Positions 47,468 to 55,482 of a stretch of DNA of 64,000 bases are shown piece after piece. How positions within the stretch are numbered: position 1 is the first letter of the stretch; every line of letters begins with the position of its first letter. Location: positions 1-64,000 of the forward strand of contig NZ_CABVHQ010000033.1 of NCBI RefSeq assembly GCF_902497895.1, given 5' to 3'. Origin of the DNA: Pseudomonas fluorescens (GTDB taxonomy: Bacteria; Pseudomonadota; Gammaproteobacteria; Pseudomonadales; Pseudomonadaceae). The notes below the pieces were generated by a model. That model did not search any database. It was not told the DNA's origin and saw only the letters and a list, made by a program, of their open reading frames with translations. The position numbers and the translations under genes were made by a program.

Positions 47468-47483
47468 GCAGGCGCTGTGCCAA
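47468..47483 (-). promoter_or_regulatory. Sigma-54 promoter upstream of the BON-domain gene
   Basis: On the minus strand TTGGCACAGCGCCTGC: GG at 47481-47480, ten bases, GC at 47469-47468. The -24 box is identical to that of the crcZ promoter and the -12 box is CTGC in both. The predicted start at about 47456 gives a 54-base leader. No enhancer site is recognised. Confidence 0.7.
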
Positions 47484-47708
47484 CTTCCGCACACAAAATA
47501 AATACTTATAAATCAATACGTTATGAAAAACGTGAAAATCCGGAATCGTGCAGTTTGCATGACTCGCTCGTAATCTGCATGCAAGTTGCGGGTTTTCAGG
47601 GAACCCTAACATCCTGAATTACTGACATTTTTCCTGGGAATCCTGTGGATCGGAAGGCCATCTCGATAAAAAACAGCTCCAACTGCCCATTAATAGGTAA
47701 AAAAAACC
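47484..47708. other. Intergenic stretch between the BON and pilA genes
   Basis: An AT-rich stretch of about 225 bases downstream of pilA and upstream of the BON promoter. No gene, and no clear pilA terminator hairpin, is seen. Any enhancer site for the sigma-54 promoter should lie here. Confidence 0.4.
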
Positions 47709-48125
47709 TTACGCCCTTGTGGTACAACCTTTCGGCGCGTATTCAGAAGTTACCGTGGTAAAGCAACTCCAGACGGCTGCGCTGCTACGTTCAAGGGTGA
47801 TCGTGCCAGTCACTCCAGGCGGAGCATTCTGAAATGTGCAGCTGATACTCCCCACCCCATCAGCCGGTGTCCCTCCCACTACGACAATGCAATTGGCTGA
47901 AGGCGTTATAGCGCCAACCGATGCCAACGTCGGTGCAGTGCCTTCATTCAGACTGCCCTCAAACCCGTCTTTAAGTGCAGAAATCTCTGCCAAACCGGCG
48001 GTAACCTTGGCTTTGGCCTGGAACCTGGCGAAAGACGCTATGGCAAACGTGGCTAAAATCCCAATGATCGCGACCACGATCAAAAGCTCGATCAAGGTAA
48101 AACCTTTTTGACTATTAATAGACAA
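47709..48125 (-). CDS. pilA: Type IV pilin
   Basis: Major-pilin-like protein of 138 residues. The short basic leader ends at Gly8, before FTLIELLIVVAIIGILATFAI: a perfect type IV pilin N-terminus for cleavage and N-methylation by PilD, with Glu5 of the mature form present. The variable part has four cysteines, two near the end that may form the D-loop disulfide. It is divergent from pilBCD, the P. aeruginosa arrangement. Confidence 0.94.
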   Translation of the reverse strand: MSINSQKGFTLIELLIVVAIIGILATFAIASFARFQAKAKVTAGLAEISALKDGFEGSLNEGTAPTLASVGAITPSANCIVVVGGTPADGVGSISCTFQNAPPGVTGTITLERSSAAVWSCFTTVTSEYAPKGCTTRA

Positions 48126-48169
48126 GCTCCTCGCACCAAGTGAAGTCGTACGGCCTTATACAGGCTAAA

Positions 48170-48185
48170 GCGTAGCGAATGCCAA
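48170..48185 (-). promoter_or_regulatory. Candidate sigma-54 promoter of pilA
   Basis: On the minus strand TTGGCATTCGCTACGC: GG at 48183-48182, ten bases, GC at 48171-48170. The -12 part (ACGCTT) departs slightly from consensus. The predicted start is about 48158, 33 bases before the pilA ATG. RpoN/PilR control of pilA is established in P. aeruginosa; for this gene it is inferred. Confidence 0.6.
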
Positions 48186-48345
48186 ACCCTTTGGCCCCTT
48201 CCTATAGGCGCACGAAGCTGCTGGCGTAATCGCCCTCATCGCAAAATCGCACAAACTGACATTTTTTAGTCACCCTACCTCCCCCGATTAGGCTCCTTCG
48301 GCGGACTAGGCTATAAGTCTTCGACTGTTTGCGTTTGGTACCTGT

Positions 48346-50043
48346 ATGAATGACATCGCCCTTTCCGGTCTGGCCAAGCAATTGGTGCTGGCCGAGCTGC
48401 TCACCGACAAAGGCGCGCAACAAGCGTCCCAGCAGGCCCTGCGCAATCAAATGTCGCTGGTGACCTACCTGGTGCAGAACAAGCTGGTCAAAAGCCGGCT
48501 GGTGGCACAAATCGCCTCTGAACATTTTGGTATGCCCTTCCTTGACCTGAGTTCTCTCGATAAGGAATCCCAGCCTTGCGGACTAATCAGCGAGAAGCTG
48601 GTGCGGCAACACCAAGCCCTGCCCCTGTGGCGTCGCGGCAATAAATTGTTTATCGGTGTTTCCGATCCGAGCAATCATCAAGCCATCAACGATATCCAGT
48701 TCAGCACCGGGCTGACCATCGAAGCCATCCTCGTCGAAGACGACAAGCTCAGCGACGCCATCGACAAGTTCTTCGATACCCAGTCCAGCGGCATGGAGGA
48801 TCTGGCCGATGTCGATCTGGGTGGCGTGGACATCGAGTCGATCGACGACAAACACGACGCCATTGCCGGGCAAGACGCTGACGATGCGCCCGTGGTGCGC
48901 TTCGTCCACAAGATGCTGCTGGACGCCATCAAGGGCGGCTCTTCGGATTTGCATTTCGAACCCTACGAAAAGCTCTACCGTGTCCGTCTGCGCACCGATG
49001 GCATTCTGCGCGAGGTCGCCAGACCGCCGATCCACCTCGCTGGGAGGATCGCCGCGCGCCTGAAGGTCATGGCCAGCCTGGATATCTCCGAACGCCGCAA
49101 GCCCCAGGACGGGCGGATCAAGATGCGTATCTCGAAGACCAAGTCCATCGACTTCCGGGTCAACACCCTGCCGACACTCTGGGGGGAGAAGGTCGTGATG
49201 CGAATTCTCGACCCGTCGAATGCGCAGATGGGCATTGATGCCCTTGGCTATGAACCCGACCAGAAAGACCTGTACATGGCCGCGCTCAAGCAGCCTCAGG
49301 GGTTGATTCTGGTGACCGGACCCACGGGGTCAGGCAAAACCATTTCGCTGTACACCGGCCTGAATATCCTCAATACCGTGGACATCAATATCTCCACCGT
49401 CGAAGACCCGGTGGAAATCAACATGGAAGGCATCAACCAGGTCAACGTCAATCCCCGGCAGGGGCTGGATTTCGCCCAGGCCTTGCGCTCGTTCCTGCGC
49501 CAGGACCCGGACGTGATCATGGTCGGCGAAATCCGCGACCTGGAGACCGCCGAAATCGCCATCAAGGCCGCGCAGACCGGGCACATGGTGCTGTCGACCC
49601 TGCACACCAACAGCGCCGCGGAAACCCTGACCCGCCTGCACAACATGGGCATTCCCGGGTTCAACATCGCCACCTCGGTCAATCTGATCATCGCCCAGCG
49701 CCTGGCGCGCAAGCTGTGCGGTCAGTGCAAAAAGGAAATCGTGGTTCCCCACGAGACTCAGCTCAAGGAAGGCTTCGCCGAGGAACATATCGGCACATTC
49801 AAGATCTATGAACCGGTCGGCTGTGACCTCTGTAACAGCGGTTACAAGGGCCGAGTCGGAATCTATGAAGTGGTGAAGAACACGCGGGAGCTGCAAAGCC
49901 TGATCATGGCTGAAGGCAACTCAATGGAGATCGACGCGCAGATGCGCAAGGACGGTTTCAACGACTTGCGCACTTCCGGCCTGCTCAAGGTCATGCAGGG
50001 CATCACTAGCCTTGAGGAAATCAACCGGGTCACCAAGGACTAA
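48346..50043 (+). CDS. pilB: Type IV pilus assembly ATPase PilB
   Basis: Hexameric cytoplasmic ATPase that drives pilus extension. The 565 residues carry the N-terminal MshEN/GSPII_E region, Walker A GPTGSGKT, an Asp box, Walker B DVIMVGEIRDLETA, a His box (STLHTN) and a four-cysteine zinc site (CGQCKKE and CDLCNSGYKGR). The start follows the divergent pilA promoter region by about 180 bases. pilC begins three bases after its stop region. Confidence 0.95.
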   Translation: MNDIALSGLAKQLVLAELLTDKGAQQASQQALRNQMSLVTYLVQNKLVKSRLVAQIASEHFGMPFLDLSSLDKESQPCGLISEKLVRQHQALPLWRRGNKLFIGVSDPSNHQAINDIQFSTGLTIEAILVEDDKLSDAIDKFFDTQSSGMEDLADVDLGGVDIESIDDKHDAIAGQDADDAPVVRFVHKMLLDAIKGGSSDLHFEPYEKLYRVRLRTDGILREVARPPIHLAGRIAARLKVMASLDISERRKPQDGRIKMRISKTKSIDFRVNTLPTLWGEKVVMRILDPSNAQMGIDALGYEPDQKDLYMAALKQPQGLILVTGPTGSGKTISLYTGLNILNTVDINISTVEDPVEINMEGINQVNVNPRQGLDFAQALRSFLRQDPDVIMVGEIRDLETAEIAIKAAQTGHMVLSTLHTNSAAETLTRLHNMGIPGFNIATSVNLIIAQRLARKLCGQCKKEIVVPHETQLKEGFAEEHIGTFKIYEPVGCDLCNSGYKGRVGIYEVVKNTRELQSLIMAEGNSMEIDAQMRKDGFNDLRTSGLLKVMQGITSLEEINRVTKD

Positions 50044-50046
50044 TCG

Positions 50047-51264
50047 ATGGCGGTCAAAGCAGTAAAAATCAGTGTTTACACTTGGGAAGGCACCGACCGG
50101 AAAGGCAACAAAATGACCGGCGAATTGACCGGTCTTAACCCGGCGCTGATCAAGGCGCAGTTGCGCAAGCAAGGTATTAATCCGGGCAAGGTTCGGAAAA
50201 AAACCTCCTCGATCTTTAGCGCCGGCAAGCGCATCAAGCCCCTCGACATCGCCCTGTTCACCCGGCAGATGGCGACCATGATGAAAGCCGGGGTGCCGTT
50301 GCTGCAGTCCTTCGACATCATCGGCGAGGGCTTCGATAACCCGAACATGCGCAAACTGGTGGACGAGGTGAAACAGGAAGTGGCAGCCGGTACCAGCTTT
50401 GCCTCGGCGCTGCGCAAAAAACCCCAGTATTTCGATGACCTGTACTGCAACCTGGTGGACGCCGGTGAACAGGCCGGCGCCCTGGACACTTTGCTGGAGC
50501 GGGTCGCGACCTACAAGGAAAAGAGTGAAAGCCTCAAGGCCAAGGTCAAGAAGGCCATGACCTACCCCCTGGCGGTGATCTTCGTTGCGTTCATCGTGAC
50601 CGGGATTCTGCTGATCAAGGTGGTCCCACAATTCAAAGCGGTATTTTCCGGTTTTGGCGCAGAGCTCCCGGGTTTCACCCTGATGGTCATTGCCATTTCC
50701 GAACTTTTGCAGGAGTGGTGGTGGCTGGTGCTGCTCGGGTTCGCCGCTGTCGTGTTCGGATTCCGCCATGCCCGCAAACGTTCTCAAGGCTTTCGAAACT
50801 GGCTGGACGTCAGCCTGTTGAAACTGCCGCTGGTAGGCGCGCTGATGTACAAATCAGCGGTGGCGCGTTATGCCCGCACGCTGTCCACTACCTTTGCTGC
50901 CGGTGTACCCCTGGTGGAAGCCCTGGGCTCGGTGGCTGGCGCCACGGGTAACATCGTGTTCAAGAACGCGGTCAACCGCATCAGGCAGGATGTCTCGACC
51001 GGCATGCAGCTGAATTTTTCCATGCGCGCCTCCGGGATCTTCCCGACCATGGCGATCCAGATGACCGCCATCGGCGAAGAATCCGGTGCGCTGGACGATA
51101 TGCTGGAAAAAGTCGCGACTTACTATGAGGGTGAAGTCGACAATATGGTCGACAACCTGACCAGCCTGATGGAGCCATTCATCATGGCGGTTCTGGGCGT
51201 CGTCGTCGGCGGGCTGGTGGTTGCCATGTACCTGCCTATCTTCCAACTTGGTTCTGCGATCTGA
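50047..51264 (+). CDS. pilC: Type IV pilus inner-membrane platform protein PilC
   Basis: Polytopic platform that couples the motor ATPases to pilin insertion. The 405 residues contain two T2SSF domains: the first at about residues 75-200, beginning FTRQMATMMKAGVPLLQSFDI, the second at about 275-400, beginning YARTLSTTFAAGVPLVEAL. Each is followed by membrane helices. It lies three bases after pilB and two before pilD; pilBCD is one operon. Confidence 0.95.
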   Translation: MAVKAVKISVYTWEGTDRKGNKMTGELTGLNPALIKAQLRKQGINPGKVRKKTSSIFSAGKRIKPLDIALFTRQMATMMKAGVPLLQSFDIIGEGFDNPNMRKLVDEVKQEVAAGTSFASALRKKPQYFDDLYCNLVDAGEQAGALDTLLERVATYKEKSESLKAKVKKAMTYPLAVIFVAFIVTGILLIKVVPQFKAVFSGFGAELPGFTLMVIAISELLQEWWWLVLLGFAAVVFGFRHARKRSQGFRNWLDVSLLKLPLVGALMYKSAVARYARTLSTTFAAGVPLVEALGSVAGATGNIVFKNAVNRIRQDVSTGMQLNFSMRASGIFPTMAIQMTAIGEESGALDDMLEKVATYYEGEVDNMVDNLTSLMEPFIMAVLGVVVGGLVVAMYLPIFQLGSAI

Positions 51265-51266
51265 AC

Positions 51267-52139
51267 ATGCCTTTGAGTGATTTTCTGGCCAGCTATCCGC
51301 TGGCCTTTGTTCTATCGGCGCTGGCCCTCGGCCTGATGGTCGGCAGCTTCCTCAATGTGCTGGTCTGGCGCCTGCCAAGGATGCTCGAGCGCGAATGGCG
51401 GGACCAGGCACTGGATGTGCTGGGTTTACCGGCAGATCCCCCCGGCCCGACCTACAACCTGCTGCTGCCGCACTCCCAGTGCCCGCACTGCGCGCACCCG
51501 ATCCGGGCCTGGGAAAACATCCCGGTCCTCAGCTATCTGCTGCTGCGGGGCAGCTGTGCGAAGTGCAAGGCACCGATCAGCAAACGCTACCCGTTCACCG
51601 AACTGGCCTGCGGCCTGCTGACGGCCTTTGTCGCCTGGCATTTCGGCTTTGGCTGGCAGGCGGGGCTGGTGGTGATCTTGAGTTGGGGCTTGTTGGCGAT
51701 GAGTCTGATCGATGCCGATCATCAGGTGCTGCCGGATGTGTTGGTGCTGCCGTTGCTCTGGCTGGGGTTGATCGTCAACAGCGCCGGTCTGTTCGTGCCC
51801 TTGCAGGACGCCCTGTGGGGCACTGTGGCCGGCTACATGAGCCTGTGGTCGGTGTATTGGCTGTTCAAGCTACTGACGGGCAAGGAGGGTATGGGCCATG
51901 GCGACTTCAAGCTGCTGGCGATGCTCGGCGCTTGGGGTGGCTGGCAGATTCTGCCGCTGACAATTTTGCTGTCATCGCTGGTCGGTGCCGTACTGGGGCT
52001 GATTTTACTGCGTCTGCGTGACGCGAAAACCTCGACGCCCATCCCTTTCGGCCCCTATCTGGCCATTGCCGGCTGGATTGCATTGCTCTGGGGTGGTCAA
52101 ATAACCGACTCCTATTGGCAGTTGGTCGGTTTCAAATGA
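51267..52139 (+). CDS. pilD: Prepilin peptidase / N-methyltransferase PilD
   Basis: Inner-membrane aspartyl protease that trims type IV pilins (and type II pseudopilins) and methylates the new N-terminus. The 290 residues contain the cytoplasmic zinc domain with CPHCAHP and CAKCKAP. The two catalytic aspartates lie in LIDADHQVLPD and in GMGHGDFKLLAML. About eight membrane helices. Its stop overlaps the coaE start (ATGA). Confidence 0.95.
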   Translation: MPLSDFLASYPLAFVLSALALGLMVGSFLNVLVWRLPRMLEREWRDQALDVLGLPADPPGPTYNLLLPHSQCPHCAHPIRAWENIPVLSYLLLRGSCAKCKAPISKRYPFTELACGLLTAFVAWHFGFGWQAGLVVILSWGLLAMSLIDADHQVLPDVLVLPLLWLGLIVNSAGLFVPLQDALWGTVAGYMSLWSVYWLFKLLTGKEGMGHGDFKLLAMLGAWGGWQILPLTILLSSLVGAVLGLILLRLRDAKTSTPIPFGPYLAIAGWIALLWGGQITDSYWQLVGFK

Positions 52140-52759
52140 CTACCTCTGTTGTCAAACCCTGGATTCTTGGCCTGACCGGCGGCATCGGCAGCGGTAAAAG
52201 TGCCGCGGCCCAGCACTTCATCGATCTGGGCGTGCATCTGGTGGACGCCGATCATGCGGCCCGCTGGGTGGTCGAACCAGGGCGTGCAGCGCTGGCACAG
52301 ATCGCCGGGCACTTCGGTGCCGGCGTGCTCCAGGCGGACGGTCAACTGGATCGTGCGGCGTTGCGTAAACTGATTTTTGAAGTACCTGAAGAACGGCGCT
52401 GGCTCGAATCCCTGCTGCACCCACTGATCGCAGAGGAAATCGCCAATTATCTGGCGCGCGCCGAGTCACCTTACGCGATTCTGGTTTCACCGTTGCTGAT
52501 CGAGTCCGGACAGTACGCGCAGGCTCAACGTATTCTGGTGATCGATGCGCCGGTACAGTTGCAGATCGAGCGAACGCTGCAGCGCGACCAGACCAGCGAG
52601 CAGCAGGTCCAGGCGATTCTCAAGGCCCAGGCCAGCCGAGAGGATCGCTTGCGCCATGCCAACGATGTGCTGGTCAATGATCGCGATCTAAACTGGTTGC
52701 ATAGCGAGGTCGAACGCCTGCATCACTTTTATCTTACTTTGCGTGGAGGCCAGTCATGA
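52136..52759 (+). CDS. coaE: Dephospho-CoA kinase
   Basis: Last step of coenzyme A synthesis, phosphorylating the ribose 3'-OH of dephospho-CoA. The 207 residues start MTTSVVKPWILGLTGGIGSGKS (P-loop GGIGSGKS), with LVDADHAARWVV and the lid region QIERTLQRDQTSEQQV. The start is ATG 52136, overlapping pilD by four bases. The pilD-coaE-yacG order is conserved in Pseudomonas. Its product depends on the pantothenate made by panBCD. Confidence 0.95.
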   Translation: MTTSVVKPWILGLTGGIGSGKSAAAQHFIDLGVHLVDADHAARWVVEPGRAALAQIAGHFGAGVLQADGQLDRAALRKLIFEVPEERRWLESLLHPLIAEEIANYLARAESPYAILVSPLLIESGQYAQAQRILVIDAPVQLQIERTLQRDQTSEQQVQAILKAQASREDRLRHANDVLVNDRDLNWLHSEVERLHHFYLTLRGGQS

Positions 52760-52959
52760 GCCAAACCCTGACCGTCGAATGTCCAACCTGTGGCGCCCCA
52801 GTGGAATGGAGCGCAACCAATCCCGATCGGCCGTTCTGTTCGCAGCGCTGCAAACTGATCGACCTGGGCGCCTGGGCGTCTGAAGAGCATAAGATCCCGG
52901 TCAGCCCGGATGCCGAAGACGAGATGTTCTCCGAGGATTTCGACCCCCGTAGGCACTAA
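52756..52959 (+). CDS. yacG: DNA gyrase inhibitor YacG
   Basis: A 67-residue zinc-finger protein that binds gyrase in E. coli. The four zinc cysteines are in VECPTCG and PFCSQRCK; the C-terminal acidic tail (DAEDEMFSEDF) is the gyrase-contact region in the family. It overlaps the coaE stop by four bases (ATGA). Confidence 0.93.
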   Translation: MSQTLTVECPTCGAPVEWSATNPDRPFCSQRCKLIDLGAWASEEHKIPVSPDAEDEMFSEDFDPRRH

Positions 52960-52967
52960 TTATAAAA

Positions 52968-53183
52968 TCACGGGCGCATAAACCCGTAATTTTTGCCTTC
53001 ATCGAGGTTTTCGGCAAGAAACTGCAACTCATCCGCCAGATCTTCGAAACTGCGCACGCCCTTGCTCTGCTGCACCACCGCACTGAGCAAGGCGCGCAGG
53101 CTCAACCCCGGGTCAAAACCCACTTCCTGCGCCGAATCCAGACTTCTGTTCAATTCCTGTCTTGCCCACTCATAGACACTCAT
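52968..53183 (-). CDS. Conserved small hypothetical protein
   Basis: A 71-residue soluble protein, MSVYEWARQELNRSLDSAQ..., mostly helical and acidic, with no recognised domain. Start is ATG 53183, seven bases after AGGAGT; two in-frame ATGs further upstream overlap or precede that site. It is convergent with yacG, in the same direction as the upstream permease gene, with 72 bases between them. A hypothetical protein occupies this place in related genomes as I remember them. Confidence 0.65.
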   Translation of the reverse strand: MSVYEWARQELNRSLDSAQEVGFDPGLSLRALLSAVVQQSKGVRSFEDLADELQFLAENLDEGKNYGFMRP

Positions 53184-53255
53184 GTTCATACTCCTGAAGA
53201 TTTTCCAGAGCATGCAGGGCTAGAGGAGTTGAGGCCTTGATGTGGATCAAGGTCC

Positions 53256-53945
53256 TCACCGCCCTGGCTGGTCGTCCTTCCAGGGTGCCGACAGGTAGCG
53301 CGTTCGATTGAAGGTCTCCAGCCACTCGGGGCAGAACACCACCAACGCGCTGACCACCATGCCGTTGATAAAGGCTTCAGGGAAAATGATCAGCCACAGA
53401 TAACCGACAAAGTCCTCCAGCCATTCCGGCATGGCGAAACGTCCGTCGAACCACAGCAAACCAAGTGCCAGCAGCAGGCACAGTAACGCCGAGAGGGCCG
53501 CGGCAAAAAAGCCCGAGCAAAAGATATACACAAAGGGATTGCGCGGTTGCGCCCGCTCCACCAGGATCGCGCAGCACTCGGTGACCAGCACCGGCAGCAG
53601 GATCAGCAAAGCGCCATTGACCCCGACTGCCGCCAGATCCTGACGGCCCAGGGCCACCAGCCCAAGTTGCGCGACCAGGCCGCCGACTATTGCCAATGGC
53701 CAGTCCAGCAGCAAGGTCACCGCGGTCATGCCGATAAAGTGATAGGACACGCCGGTATCGAAGTCCCGGCGCACCAGCCACAGTACAAACAGCGTGAACA
53801 CCGTACCAAACAGCAGATGCTGACGCCGCCTGTCAGTGAACAGTTCGACCCAGGGCGCACGCAGCATCGCCCAGGCCAGCACCGGCGCATAAATCAGCCA
53901 GCCGACCGCGAGGGTTTCCGGCGCCAGCACCCGTGCACTGATCAT
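53256..53945 (-). CDS. Energy-coupling-factor (CbiM-like) ABC transporter permease
   Basis: A 229-residue membrane protein with about seven helices. It resembles the CbiM/ECF S-component-like permease family common in Pseudomonas (APWVELFTDRRRQHLLFGTVFTLF...YHFIGMTAVTLLLDWPLAI, then a C-terminal FINGMVVSALVVFCPEWLETF). The expected ATPase and T-component genes are not adjacent. Cobalt, nickel or a vitamin as substrate is open. Start chosen at ATG 53945, with GGAG ten bases upstream; the frame extends 27 codons upstream into low-quality sequence. Confidence 0.75.
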   Translation of the reverse strand: MISARVLAPETLAVGWLIYAPVLAWAMLRAPWVELFTDRRRQHLLFGTVFTLFVLWLVRRDFDTGVSYHFIGMTAVTLLLDWPLAIVGGLVAQLGLVALGRQDLAAVGVNGALLILLPVLVTECCAILVERAQPRNPFVYIFCSGFFAAALSALLCLLLALGLLWFDGRFAMPEWLEDFVGYLWLIIFPEAFINGMVVSALVVFCPEWLETFNRTRYLSAPWKDDQPGR

Positions 53946-54111
53946 GGCCGGGGTTGCTCCGGTGCCGCGCCCATTTCCAGCGCCTGGGCCCACAACAGCA
54001 CAAGGCTCGGTAACACCACCGGGCAAAACTTCACTTCAGACTCCTCGCCGCACAGGAACAAGTCGTCAGTCTACACCGCCCTTCCCGCCCCCTTCGATCG
54101 AGTCTGAAGCT

Positions 54112-55044
54112 TCAGGCCCAGTGCCGTGGATCGTCCATGACCGCTTCGTGTTCGGCAAACAGCCTGGGCAACTCGGCCTTGAGAAAATCCACCCAGGTCC
54201 GGACCTTGGCATCAAGAAAACTGCGCGACGGATAGACCGCGTAGACATTGCGCTCACGCGGGCGGTAAGCCGGCAGCAGGCGCACCAACCGGCCTTCGCT
54301 CACCGGCTGCGTCGCGCTATAGAACGGCAGCAGACTGATGCCCATGCCGGCTTCCGAAGCCTTGACCATCGACTCGGCAACATTGCACTGGAAGGTCTTG
54401 CCGGGAATGACGCAATGCTCACCCTGCTCGTCATGGAACAGCCACTGATCGCTGTACAGCGGGTCAAGCATGCGTAAACAGCGATGCTCATTCAGCGCCG
54501 CCGGGTTGCTCGGGACCCCGTGGCGTTGCAGGTACTCCCGCGAGGCGCAGGGCACGCTGTAAATCTGCCCGATGGCCTGGGCGACAAATTGTGAATCGGC
54601 CAATTCCTCGGCAATCGAGATGACCACGTCATGCCCTTCTTCCAGCAGGTCGGGGTTGCGTTGCGAGAGGGTCAACTCGAACACCACGTCAGGGTAGAGC
54701 TCTGAGTATCGAGCGATCAGCGGGGTAATCAACACGCCCAGGGCGTTCATGCTGTGGACTCGCAAGCGACCGCTGGGTTTGAGATGGGCGCCGCGGGCTT
54801 CGGCAGTGGCCAGGTCCATTTCCTCGAGTATCTGCCGGCCACGCAACAGAAATCGTTCGCCGGCGTCGGTCAAGCCCAGACGCCGTGTGGTGCGTTGCAG
54901 CAGGCGCGCTTGCACATGCTGCTCCAGATCGGAGACCAACCGCGAAACCTGCGCGGTGGATAAGTCGAGCGCCTGCGCTGCCGCGGTAAAACTGCTGCTG
55001 TCCACCACACGGACGAACACCCGCAGGCTATTGAGCAGATCCAT
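54112..55044 (-). CDS. LysR-type transcriptional regulator
   Basis: A 310-residue LysR regulator: winged HTH at residues 1-60 (LLNSLRVFVRVVDSSSFTAAAQALDLSTAQVSRLVSDLEQHVQARLLQRTTRRLGLT), then a PBP2-type effector domain. It is of the CrgA/DmlR-like subgroup and may act on neighbouring genes, most simply the divergent DUF2790 gene or the ben transporter genes, but no target is shown. Effector unknown. Confidence 0.9.
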   Translation of the reverse strand: MDLLNSLRVFVRVVDSSSFTAAAQALDLSTAQVSRLVSDLEQHVQARLLQRTTRRLGLTDAGERFLLRGRQILEEMDLATAEARGAHLKPSGRLRVHSMNALGVLITPLIARYSELYPDVVFELTLSQRNPDLLEEGHDVVISIAEELADSQFVAQAIGQIYSVPCASREYLQRHGVPSNPAALNEHRCLRMLDPLYSDQWLFHDEQGEHCVIPGKTFQCNVAESMVKASEAGMGISLLPFYSATQPVSEGRLVRLLPAYRPRERNVYAVYPSRSFLDAKVRTWVDFLKAELPRLFAEHEAVMDDPRHWA

Positions 55045-55164
55045 TATTTCTCCAAATGCTTTGACTGTTGCGCTTCATGTAAGGCTGATTCAAGCAAAAC
55101 GCTCTTTTTCCAGAACAGGCGAGGAATAGACTTTAACCATCGGAATCACCAGGGAGAAAACAAA

Positions 55165-55410
55165 ATGAAAACCTTGATCAGTGTGTTGCTGGCAGTCATG
55201 GCCACCTCGGTTGTGGCGGCCGACAACGAGCAAATCCCGGCCACTGTCTACAACCCCGCGCAGCCGCCGGATATCGCCAAGGTAATCTCGGTAACGCCCA
55301 CTTCCAACGCTTGCGAAGTGGTGCCAGCGACCATGGTATATGTCGATCACCAGGGGCAGACCCATCGCCTGGATTATCAGGTCATGGGCGGCTGCTCGGG
55401 CACCTCTTAA
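55165..55410 (+). CDS. DUF2790 domain-containing exported protein
   Basis: An 81-residue secreted protein: signal peptide to about VVAAD (residue 20), then the DUF2790 core DIAKVISVTPTSNACEVVPATMVYVDHQGQTHRLDYQVMGGC. Two cysteines (in SNACEV and GGC) may form a disulfide. DUF2790 proteins are small Pseudomonas proteins without known function, often induced by stress or metals. Transcribed divergently from the LysR gene, 120 bases apart. GGGAGA precedes its ATG. Confidence 0.82.
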   Translation: MKTLISVLLAVMATSVVAADNEQIPATVYNPAQPPDIAKVISVTPTSNACEVVPATMVYVDHQGQTHRLDYQVMGGCSGTS

Positions 55411-55482
55411 GCACCTCTTAAGCAAATCAGGGCAGCGGGCGGCACACCTCGGACTCTACACGCCTATTAGCCTCCATGCCCA

